DNA of 64,000 nt, from positions 6,161,001-6,225,000 of the forward strand of contig JAULSR010000001.1 of NCBI GenBank assembly GCA_030512295.1, given 5' to 3'. Origin of the DNA: Bombardia bombarda. Lineage: Eukaryota; Ascomycota; Sordariomycetes; Sordariales; Lasiosphaeriaceae. The notes beneath the pieces are model-generated. The model searched no databases. It was not told the origin of the DNA and was given only the letters and a program-made list of their open reading frames with translations. This document shows, piece after piece, positions 9,289 to 20,070 of this stretch. Every line of letters begins with the position of its first letter. The stretch's first letter is position 1. A program made the position numbers and the translations under genes.

Positions 9289-12200
9289 ATGGCGTCGCTC
9301 CTCGCAGCGCGAACCGCAACGCCAATTGCACAGCTCAGTCCCGAACTCGTCGACCAGCCTACTCGCGTCATTCGCGGTCAAGTCACGATAGTATGGCCAT
9401 ATAACTCCATCACCAAAGTCCTCGCCTTTCTTCTCGCCGAATCCGATGTGCGCCTCCGCCGCAACAAGGGACAGGTCCGGATAGAATTCCATGGATCCAG
9501 CGCCAAAGCTGTGGCCGACTGTGGCCTTGGAGGAGGGGATGAGGTCTCGTTTAGTCTTGATGGCGTCGAATGGGCAAAGGACGAGCAGGCGGGCCGCATA
9601 CCTGGCGCTCGCGTGGAATGGCAGCTACGGTTCTCCGAGAAACTTGCCCTTCAGGTGCGGACACGAGTGTTGGCATCACCACATCTTGCATTGCACTGAC
9701 CAAGTTCTAGGCCAAACTCAGCGAATCTAGCCAGCTGAAAAGCATCAACATCAACCACCCAGAAGTTGAGCAGCCCGTCGAGGCGACACCCGTACGACAG
9801 CAAACCCCACCACCCGTCGAGCCGGAAATCGTTACCTTTGGCCAGACACCTGCTACGATTCGTAGGATTCCCGATATAGTGATGAACGAATATCCCTCCC
9901 CGGCCTTCATGAAAAGGGCTAGGATGTCGTATGGCTCTCTCTTTGAAGATGGCTTAAATATATTTGACGAAGACGGCGGTGTCAAGGGTAAGGGCCGGAA
10001 ACGAACTCGGTTTGGCCGTGATAGTAGCGCCTGGAGGTACAGCAGTCAATCACCAAGCCCCGAACCAGAAGGACCACCAACTCCAGATGCGATGGATGAA
10101 GACTTGGCCGACGAAATACAGATACAATCTTCGCCTTTGTCCAAGTCCAGGCCCCAGATGACGGATGAAGGCTGCCAGACCTCTGTTGAGCTCGAGACGG
10201 AGCAAGTTGCTCCAGAATCTATTGGGACGGCCAATCCGATTCCTCAAGAAAGTGAAGTTGAAGTGAGGTCTGCCAGTCCCAAGCACGTGGAAGCAGCTAC
10301 TCCTTCTCCTGAAGAGCAGTTGAGCCAGGCCCTACAAGAACAGCTAGAAGCGCAAACTACCCCTGCTGCGTCGCTTGAAGAGCAGGCTGTCCAACCTGCT
10401 AGCAAAGTTGCCAGCAACGGAACGGTAGAACCAGGCCCCAAGAAGGACAGTACTACTCAGCCAACTACCAACACTTTGTTTGGGATCCCAAGTCCTGTCA
10501 ATCCCGGTTTTTCTATGTTTGGAACCTCTTTGACAGTCCCTGTTGAAAGGAGCTCAAACATAGCGGACCAGGTCAGGTTCGGATTTTCTCATACGCCACA
10601 GATTACGCAGTTTTCAGATGCGCATGACAGCTTTGCAACCTCGGAGCCAGATTACAGCAAACCTACCTTAGAGCCAGACTATGGCAAGCCTGAAGCCTAC
10701 CCAGCTTCCTATCTCGACCCGCCTGCTCCTGACAAGTATGCTGATATGCAGTCCTATACCGATGCAGCTGAAGAGGAATTGGAGTCCGCTCAAGGTCGGA
10801 CGCTTCCAGAGCCGCCAATTGCGGAAGAATATGAGCGAGGTCCATGGGAAATGGCAACACAATCCCCGCATTACAATACCATTGAGGGCGGCCATTTTGG
10901 CATAGATGCTTTGAACGAAGGGACTCGGATTATTGTTGAGGAACCATTGCTTCATTCGGATCGTATTACGGTTGGGCAAGTACCAGCAGGCTTCAGAAGC
11001 TACGGCTTGCCACCAAACGATACTGCTCCTGAGGACCAACCGATGGACGACGCACGAGAAGAGATTGTCCCTGTTGATGAAGATCTTGTGGATAACGATG
11101 AAACTCGTGACTATTCAGAGGACGACATTGGAGTCGAGGATGAAGAAGATGCTGAGTATGATGAACTTGGCCAGGAGCTTGAAGTGGGTGATTATGATCA
11201 GCGCAACTACAACATGCCCGCCGACGATGACGAGGGGCTCTCGGCTGAGGATGACGAGATCCAACAAGAGACAGCTGATCGGTATGGCGAAGGAGATGTC
11301 TACAGCGATGAGGAGGATGGCTGGGATGATGATGAAGAATACGGCAGTGAGGATTCATATGATGAAGAAGGAGATCCCCATACACAGCCTTCGCATATGA
11401 CCCGCACGCCGAGCGCACCACAAGAGCCAGTAGTGATCAGTTTGCTTTCTGATTCAGAGGACGATGACGAGCCGCCCCCGCCGCCAAGAAAGCCTACTGC
11501 CTCGTTAAGTACTGTTCAGCAAAACCCGTCTTCGCAAGATCAATCGGCAGAAACCGGTGCTCAGCATCTAACTGCGCTTGCAAGGCCTCCAGCTGGAGGG
11601 GCTGCACAGATGGCGCCGATGGAAGAGCCTCACCTCGAAAGCGTAAGCCAGGGTGCATGGGATATTGTCAAGGAGGAGCTATTGGCAGCCATTGTTGATG
11701 ACAGGACAAGCTCCACGAGAAATAGCCCTGATAATACCGAACTACATGCAGCAGACACAACAGCAGCCAGCGGGCAGGACACGATCTTACACCGCAATCA
11801 ACTACTTAGCACCGCCACGGCTAATGAGCCCAGACCCAGAGACCAGGAGCAGATAGCGACTGACGACGAGTCTGGATCTGACCTGGATGATGCCAAATCT
11901 TCAGCCTCTTCTAGCCTTTTTGTTTCACAGTTCCAGGCTCACATCTCCGACGCGGAAGATGACGATATGGAGGGTGAAGACAACGACGTCGAGCTTTCGG
12001 ACGGGGAAGACGAAGAGGCATCGGACAAATCCGACGAGCCTCTGGTTGGGCAGATTCGGTTCGAGGACATTGTTAGTGAGGAGATCAGCGAGGATGAGCA
12101 TAGCGAGAGTGACGGAGAGGGCGAAGAGAGCGAGGAGCAGGTCGTTGAGCAGGCAATCGCCGACGCGGCTGCGGGCGGCTCAGTGGAGGTTGAGAACGTC

Positions 12201-14933
12201 TCGCTGATTTCTGACGATGAGGACGAAGATGAGGAAGAGGAAAAGAACGAGCTGAGCGCAGTAGCAGCTGGAGATGATGCCGTCGCTGTAGAGGAGGAGG
12301 AGGAGGAGGAGGAGGAGGAGGAGGAGGAGGAGGAGGAGGTGAGCGATGATGATTTTGTGGACATGGAGGAGGGTGTAGAGGCTGGAGAGGTTGAGGTGCT
12401 TGAGGAAGCTGAGGGAGTGGAGGAGCTTGAGGAGGCCGAGGAGGCTGAGGATGTCGAGGAAGTCCAAGAGATTGATGATGATGAGCACTCCGAAGAAATC
12501 GTGGAGATTGAGAAGGTTGAAGAGGCGGCCGAAGTGGCAGAGGTAGACGAAGAGGCCGAACGACTGGAGGATCAGATAAGGACAACAGAGACTGGGCAGT
12601 TTGTGGAAGAGCTAAATAGCCCGAAAGAGGCCGAAGAACATTCAGCAGTCACCCAGCCAAAATCAAATAATGTGGCCGAAGAAACTCGCCAGGAGGATAT
12701 CGAGATGGCCGATGCAACTTTACTCACCCCGGAAGCGAGCTTCCAACAGATCCATCAGCCTTTTGGATTACAAGACTTGGATACAAGAGGACCGAACGCA
12801 CCCGCGCTAGACATATCTCAGATCTTTCCATCTGGGACCTCCCACAACCCGTTTCTCGGGGATACGGAAATGTTGGTTCAGCAAGAGGAACGTTTTGAAA
12901 TTTCAGTAACGCAATACAGCGAGGCTGAAAGATTGGAGGTCTCACAGTTAACGAGTGTATTCATATCCGAGCATCAAACTCATAGCTCGGCAGTGGCCGC
13001 ATCATCCCCTCCACAAACTCAGTCGTTTGGATCCCACTCACTACCTCATGACCCCGGCTCTGAGATGGAAGACGTCAGCTCTCCACCGCTTGTGGCAGAG
13101 GCACAAGCTGATCAGATGATCCCACAGCATTCAACGGTGGTGGAAATTGAAGAGCATATCGAAACACAAATCAGCGACCACGAAATGGATACAAGCCCAG
13201 ACGTCAATTATCCTTCTCTGCCTGAGATCAAAGATGTCTCTACTACACACCCAGATGTTACAAACGGAAAACTCGAGAGTGGAACCGAGGAGCGTCAGGA
13301 CGAAGATGCGAATATGGAGCTGGACGTGGACTATCCCTCTCTCTCTGGGTCCAAGGACAATTCTACTTCCTTGACGGATGTGGCCATGGAGCCTGAGAAC
13401 GGGCCTGAAGAGGGCTCAGTCCAGGATATGGATCATGAATTGGAGGCGACTGATGGCACATCTCAGCAAGGCCCCATGCCCGAGAAACCTACACAACCCG
13501 CGGACCAAGACATGGATGATGTCAGGTCAGCAGAATCTCAGCATGACGTCGACGAGGACCAGAGCATAAAAGATGATGGTGCTTATACTGTTCCCTCGCC
13601 CGAATTGCTTAGTGAATCAGACAGTACAGAGCCCGAGGCAGGATCAGCAAAGGATCTAGGCTCGCCCTTCCAACCAGAGGCGGAATATGAGAGAGAGGAC
13701 GTTACTGACTCCGAAGTTGGAGGGCCTTCCAAGGAAGATCATGCTGCTCCGAGAACTCCCGAGGTGGTATGCCTGAGTCCCTCTTATGAGGAGCCCGAGG
13801 GTGAGAAACCCGAGGATGAGGAGCCCGAAGATGAGGAGCTTAAAGACGAGGAGCCCAACGGCGAGGAGCCCGAGGACGCGAATGATATTTCGCCAGGACA
13901 GTTCAAGTCACCTAGCAACCGAAACAAGACGCGCCCTACTCTAACCGTTACAGGCCCCTCGAAGGATAACATCAAGGAGGTTATCACTGTACAGCCCATG
14001 TCCAGCCCGACGAGAGCGGAATCGCCAAATCCACATATTATACAAACGCGCTCACGTACAACTTCTCCGGATGTCAGCGTTAGGCTCGCTCGGCAAGGTG
14101 TAGCGGAGAGCCAAGCATCGACGAGGTCACGGGCAACGACGCCTGACATTAGTATCAATCTAGCTCGGCAAGCTGTGGGGTCGAAGCGAGGAAAGCGACA
14201 GCACGCAGCTGAGCCTCTGCGGATCAGCCCCAGAGTTACCCGACGACGATCTAGTAGTCTACAGATGAGTATCAATTCTGAGATGGAGGAGGATAACAGC
14301 GTCAGCCTGGCAAAGGCGTCGCTCGCCTCGCCATCAAAGTTGAGCACTACGACAGACGGCGAAGGCAGCCCAACAGTCACAAAGACCGAACTCACTCGGC
14401 GACTCCGAGATTTGCCCGAATGCGTGGCGCTCAAGAGTCTACGGACCCATGTAGACAAGGCACTAAATGTGGTGGCGATTGTGACATCGCAGCCGACGCA
14501 GCCAACCCGGGCCAAGGGTGGACCACGCGAATACATGATGTCGTTCCACGTGACGGACCCGTCGACGGCGCCGAACCACGTACACGAGGTGCAGCTGTAC
14601 CGGCCGCACAAGGAGTCGCTGCCGGTGGTGAAGCCTGGTGATGCGGTGCTGTTACAGCGGTTCCAGGTCAAATCTCTTAGCAAGAAAGGGTTTGGGCTGC
14701 GCACGCAGGCCGAGTCGTCGGCGTGGGCCGTGTTTGAGAGCTCGGAGGAGGGGGAGGACGACGGCATGTCGCCACAGATCAAGGGCCCGCCTGTGGAGGA
14801 CTACGAGAAGTACGGCGAGTACATGGGCTTGTTGAAGGCGTGGTATAGGGGGGTGATGGCTGATGATGGGGCGAGGGGGAAGTTGGAGAAGGCGAACAAG
14901 AAGTTTGAGGAGCTGGATGGGAAGGGGAATTGA
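9289..14933 (+). CDS. Large telomere-type OB-fold protein, POT1/Cdc13 domain at the C-terminus (1862 aa)
   Basis: Exons 9289-9654 and 9711-14933. The 56-nt intron (donor GTGCGG, branch CACTGAC, acceptor TTCTAG) is in phase 0. Residues about 20-120 (RGQVTIVWPYNSITKVLAFL, RRNKGQVRIEFHG) look like a small beta-barrel, possibly an OB fold. Residues about 1680-1800 (RRLRDLPECVALKSLRTHVD, REYMMSFHVTDPS, VHEVQLYRPHKESLPVVKPG, DAVLLQRFQVKSLSKKGFGL) match the telomeric single-strand DNA-binding POT1/Cdc13 type. The roughly 1550 residues between are strongly acidic and disordered, with a Glu run near 983-1000, SUMO-interaction-like motifs near 695, 955 and 1470, a 41-residue tandem repeat, and repeated EEPED units. 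A basic patch with repeated SPDVSVRLARQ-like motifs precedes the C-terminal domain. Expected role, from domain knowledge only, is telomere end binding or capping in the nucleus, like Cdc13. The C-terminal placement differs from canonical Pot1. Confidence 0.85.
12291..12338 (+). repeat. In-frame (GAG)n triplet run
   Basis: About 16 GAG/GAG-type triplets encode an uninterrupted poly-Glu tract inside the large telomere-type protein. Triplet runs of this kind vary in length between strains. Confidence 0.9.
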
Positions 14934-16987
14934 GTGGGTGGAGGGGGGAAGATTGAAAGTGGCTGTGTGAGGCCAGCAGGATGAGGCCAGCAGGATGAGG
15001 CCAGCGGGATGAGGCCAACGGTGGGATATATATCAAGCATATGGAGTACGAGGTCTGCCCAACCTATCTGCCGTGGAAGGTTGTGATGCGGCACGCGAGT
15101 GCCACTCGTATTCAAGTAAGGCCTGATGAGGCATAAGATTTAGATGGAGGGTGGCGAGGCCTACTTTGGAGGGAGACGATAATTACTGTATAGTTTTATG
15201 TATGGATATTCACAAGAGGACGATCTGCATGACGGGTTTATGACTGACAACAAGACCGGAGTCATGGGATGGGGTAGGACAGAAGATGGGCATCGGGGCA
15301 TTTACTGGCAGAGATTGGGCTGCCGCTTTCATTGAAGCCGTGAGTTCTTCCGGCGACCTTGCTACCCAGCTAACACCAGCATATTTGCAAGGATTGATGA
15401 GTAAGGAAATTGATATTCAAAAGTGATACAGTTGTGATGACAATGGGTATTGTTGTCTCAGCCGGTACCGGTCGGTGCATGAGGCGGCTAACTAGAATTG
15501 GACCTAGGTTTTGGTATCGGAGTTCTGGGCAATGGGACGTTTTGGCACACCAGCCAGCCACTTGCAACATCTTTTGACGGGATGGGCTGCCACACCTGAA
15601 GCTGCCCCATGCTGCAAATCACTTGTACATTGACTATCTAGCGCCGTGCAGCAGCCCAACGATTGAAATCGAAAACGGATCCCGATCCGAACCGACAACA
15701 CACCCATTCTACTGGTCCTACGAGGGATTATCTCTCTCACACACCACACCATACACCTCGAGATTCTAGATCGGGACCACACGCACGAGACATGATTTTT
15801 CGCTGATTTGCGAGCTGGTTTATGCAAGTCCGACCCCGTGGAATAAGCAACAAACAGCATCGGAAAGGACAGACCAGAGACATGCTACGTACACCGTCAC
15901 ACACACTTATACGAGTGGTTTTATGTGTGTGTGTGTGCTAGCTACCCCGCTTTGGCTCAGGATGGTGGATCATGGGATTGAGGGAGGGAGGCCGGCAGAA
16001 CTGAGCTGAGGACTACCACTACTTTTTCTGGAACGGGGATCAGAATCAGCCCATCATTTATTTGACTTGATCGAGGCTGGTTTGGCTGAGGTCCTAATTA
16101 GATGATGGGTAGGGGGAGAGGACGGGGGATGGAGAGGGAGGACGAGGTAGGATATTCCCGCATCGAGTTGTCCTATTATCTATCTACTCTGCCCCACTGA
16201 GGTTTATGTCTCGGTGGTCTCTTCTTCTCTTCTGTCCATTATCTCCAACTCTTTACTGATGGTTATGTGATAGCGCGTGATCAAGAAGCAGGAAGGCGAC
16301 TAGACAGATCCAGCCAGATCGAATCGGATCGACGACAACGACAACGACAGTCACTCACCTACACACACTTATACGCTTATTTGCGCACACGGATAGATGG
16401 TGCAGTGTGTGTGGTTTTACGGAGATTTGACACGCATAAATATCCCGATTAACCAACCAGTTGTCGTCGCATCGCCCCTCGAAGATCAAATCGCCGCTTC
16501 CCGCTTGACTGCTACCACCTACCTTACTCAGACTGTCACTGTTACGATCCGTCTCTTGACCAGTTTCTGCATTGGGATATAGCCACCGCGATACAGAATT
16601 CAGGGGGTCGTATCATTGACATCGTCATTCTTACCGAGAGGCACCAGACATCAGATACTGGATACCGGATATCAGATACCACTTCCAGAAGGGTGTGTGC
16701 ATTGCTTCTGCGGCATAGCTTGGGTAGTTGCCCTACAGAGAAGAGCAAGTGAGCGCGTGAGCGGCAAAGCAACTCCGTGTAGAGCGTGCGCGTGTCTACT
16801 TCCCAGAACAGAAACAGGACTACGATCAAAGACACACACGGGACGGGGAAAGGCAGCATCAGCAATAATAGCAACTGCAACAGCAACAGCAACGCCAGAC
16901 GGGCATAACAGCCTCGATCGGTGACACCACTCCGGTTCCGGGGAAGGTTACATCCATCATCACCACCCACACCCGTGATTGACCCCA
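14934..16987. other. Intergenic region, 2.05 kb
   Basis: Downstream flank of the telomere-type gene and promoter of the 2EXR gene. It contains the 14-nt tandem repeat at 14969-15019, a short TG run near 15924-15938, a G-rich tract at about 16107-16139, and CAACAG repeats at about 16870-16890. No gene recognised. Confidence 0.6.
14969..15019 (+). repeat. 14-nt tandem repeat, 3.6 copies
   Basis: Units GAGGCCAGCAGGAT at 14969-14982 and 14983-14996 are identical. The third (14997-15010) differs at one base, and a partial fourth follows. It begins 36 nt after the stop codon, so it probably lies in the 3' UTR. Confidence 0.9.
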
Positions 16988-18911
16988 ATGTCGTCAGACG
17001 AAGGCGGGTCCCCCGGGCCCGAGGAGATGTACTCACTCGAGCAGGTCCTAGACCGCTTCATCGCCGAGGTCAACCACGTGTCGCGCGACGGCCAAGCAAA
17101 CTACCGCCGCCTCGAGTCCCAGCTCCGCGCCCAGTTTGCGTCTATCCGCCGGGACCTGTCCCGCCAAGTCGGCCGCGAGTTCGCCTCCCTCCGCTCCGAG
17201 CTGTCGGGGGTTGGCAACCCAGGACCATCATCATGTTGCTCGGAACATACCAAGGATAATGTGGGGGCAGGACGCTTCCCGCTCTTCCACCGCCTGCCCC
17301 CCGAGATCCGCGCCCGCATCTGGACCATGGCCCTCCCCGAGCGCGTCGTCGAGCTCCGCGCAACATACATGCACCGGCCCCCGCCCCTGATGCCCGCGCA
17401 ACGTTTGCATCCTCCCCTGCTGCCGCCGGCCATGAGCATTGTCGCTGCTGCTTCGATGGCGGGTGGTGCCGGTACCGGACTTGAATTCGGCGGTGGTAAC
17501 CCCCCTATCACGCTCCCACCACCACCACCACCCATCAGTAACAGCAACGGCCCCGTCATCACCACCAACCGCCTACCACCCCCTGCCATCGCCCACGTCT
17601 GCCACGAGGCACGAACCATCGCCCTCAGCCACGGCTCCCTCCGGCGGACCAAGGCCATCGAGGACGGCAGTGGCATGGGGATGCTCAATCCCTGGGGGTG
17701 GGCAGCAGGGCGAGCGGCGTCGGCGTCGGCGTCGGCGTCGTCGTTGGCTGCACGCCACCACCGCTACCGTCCGGAGGTGTTTTCCAGTCGAGCCTGCACA
17801 CGACAGCGTGGACGTGGTTCAGCCCTGCGCGGGACTGGCTCAAGATTCCCGCGATGGGGCTGTTGGCGCGGGGGGCGGATATTAGTAATGGACCGCTGGA
17901 GAGGCTGCAGGCCGAGGCGCAGAACGTGTTGCTGCGGAGGCCCGGGTCGGCGGCGGAGCTGGAGAGGCAGCTGGAGAGGATTGTGCTGGGGCAGTGTCCT
18001 GCCATGAGGACGCTAGGGGTTGTGGTGAGCTATGAGATGGTGAGGCCGCGGAGGAGTATGGTGGCGGAGACGAGGTTATTTGGGGTTGATCCGTTTCGGT
18101 TTGTTGAGTAAGTCTTTTTTGTTTTTATGTTTTGATTCTTTTGCCCCTTTTTATCTTTTTTTTTTAGTTTGGGTTTAGTTTTGTTGGGATAAGTTGAGGT
18201 TTGATACATTTTTGAGAGGATTTTCTACCCCTTTTAGCGTTCCTTTTATTTGCGTTAGGTTGCTGTTTGATACCTTTTTGAGAGATCTTTTGTTCCCTTT
18301 ACCCCTTCTACCCCCCTTATTATCCCCTTAATCCCACAATTATACCCAAACCCCCACCATATTCACAGCGACACCCCGTTCTGACCCCCCACAGCCTCCG
18401 CAACGCCCAAGAAGTCGCCCACATCGCTGCCATCTTCCGCGCCGACCTCAACTCCAACCCTCCCCCCACCGACCCAGCAGATACCCGAAACGCCGAGGCA
18501 TGGGAAGACCACGCCGCTGCCCTCCGCCTCCTCGCTGACACTACCACCAATAGTACTGATGATAATAATAATAGCACTAACAGAAGACAAACTACCCGCC
18601 TTTGCAACTGGACAAGCCACCGCGACGACGAGCTCAAAACGACCTACATCCTCGTCAAGCACCGCCGCAGCCCCACCACCGTGCCCCTCAGCGCCATCAT
18701 CCAGGTCGTCGACGACGACGACGAGAACGACACCGACATGCAGCAGGTCCTGCGCCGGCCCTACCACCCCTGGGTCCGCGCCGAGCTGCGCGCCATGCCC
18801 GACATCAAGCTGCTGCACATGTTCATCCTCGACGACATGGAGGGCAGGGATCTCAAGCGGCTGTATGGTTCGAGTTTCCAGTGGCGGTTGAATAGTGTTG
18901 CTGTTATGTGA
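16988..18911 (+). CDS. 2EXR domain-containing protein, apparent frameshift in the middle
   Basis: ATG at 16988 (the frame continues 5' only through non-ATG codons). The first part has a coiled-coil-like N-terminus (RRLESQLRAQFASIRRDLSR) and then the 2EXR hallmark from about residue 96 (FPLFHRLPPEIRARIWTMAL, later AIAHVCHEARTIALSHG). After about 17690 the family-like reading (HTTAWTWFSPARDWLKIPAM) is in a different frame. No GT-AG pair of the required length (2 mod 3) fits, so a missing base near the G run at 17694-17698 is the simplest reading. A clear 287-nt intron (18108-18394; GTAAGT, CACAG) then rejoins as DLRNAQEVAHIAAIF and runs to TGA at 18911. If one base is missing the product is about 545 aa. 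2EXR proteins are abundant in fungi and their role is unknown. It may be a pseudogene or a sequencing error. Confidence 0.75.
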
Positions 18912-20070
18912 CTTTTCGACCTCTGTTTTAATTTTGTTACAATTTCTCTCTTGTTCAGTAAGAGGATATAGGGCGGGTGGTGCTATACTGGGGATAGGTA
19001 TGATGCTTACATGTTCATACATATTCTTTTCCTATAAATACTTGACATGTGTTGTCTCTTCGTCGAATCAGTGTGTTGCAGCTTTTGGTGATTTTAGGTC
19101 TTGAATATTTATGGTTTTACGGCCATGGTTGATTAGTTGGGGGTGCGACGGTGTTGATGAGTTCTTGCAAGACTTTTTTTGGGATACCGAGATCCCTAAA
19201 TATTCCAACTAATTCATGTGTACATTGTGGTTTAATATGTGCATGGCAAGATCCTATGGTAAAGAGCTGGTATAGCTGGTTTGTTGATGCTGGCGATAAA
19301 GATCATACTGAGGCTGCGAACGAATAAAAGTACGGTTGCAGTAATACAAATGCTTCCAAAAAGTTACGAACACTAGTGTACCGCCCAAGATATAATTATG
19401 CCGTCTGTAACTATCCCATCTGGCGGTGGTTTGATGGCAATAATTGACAGTCTTGGTATGCGATGAAACATTGGGCGACCGTTTAAGATGTCACTGCGGT
19501 GCAGGTCCCCTTTAGTACGGTACGGTGAGACCTTCTCATGCGATAACACAGTCAACGATGCAAACAATCGAGGCAAAACAAAATCACGCACAGCAAGCAA
19601 CAAAACTCCTGAAAAAGCAAGCTCTAAAAACGAGCCAAACCCATTATAATGAGCGTGGCTTCCGCATTGCATTGCAACCAACTATAAAATATCACCCTTC
19701 TCCCTCTCTTGTCTGTCTGTCTGTCTGTCTGTCTAAAAAGGCCCTGTTTTGTCCCATGAGCTCTATGCCTGTAGACTACGCGCCATCTCAATAAGCCGTC
19801 CTGGCTAATAGTAGTAATAAAGCAGCAATAACGATGAATGACTATGAAATGCGTCTGTATGATTCCAGTTCCGATGCAATGAATCCCAGCAAACAGAAAA
19901 AATATCTCTCATTCAGCCACTATGTGGTCGAAAAACAAGCCAAGTAAAATAGGGGGAATCATTAATGAGGAAAAGAGAATTGATCTGGGCAGAAGCTCCG
20001 TGGCTTGGTTGCCCAAACCTAAAGGTCGGCATCGAAAGGAAGCCGACATGACCCTTCAATCAGAGACTGA
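18912..20070. other. Convergent intergenic region
   Basis: 3' flanks of the 2EXR gene (plus) and malic enzyme (minus). The only notable item is a GTCT tetranucleotide run. No gene seen. Confidence 0.6.
19711..19734 (+). repeat. (GTCT)6 microsatellite
   Basis: Six perfect GTCT tetranucleotide copies, intergenic. Confidence 0.95.

Noticed and set aside
17698..17787. 90-nt intron (GTGGGC to TTTTCCAG) in the 2EXR gene
   Set aside because: The acceptor looks good, but a 90-nt removal leaves the wrong frame for HTTAWTWF, so it does not resolve the frame change.
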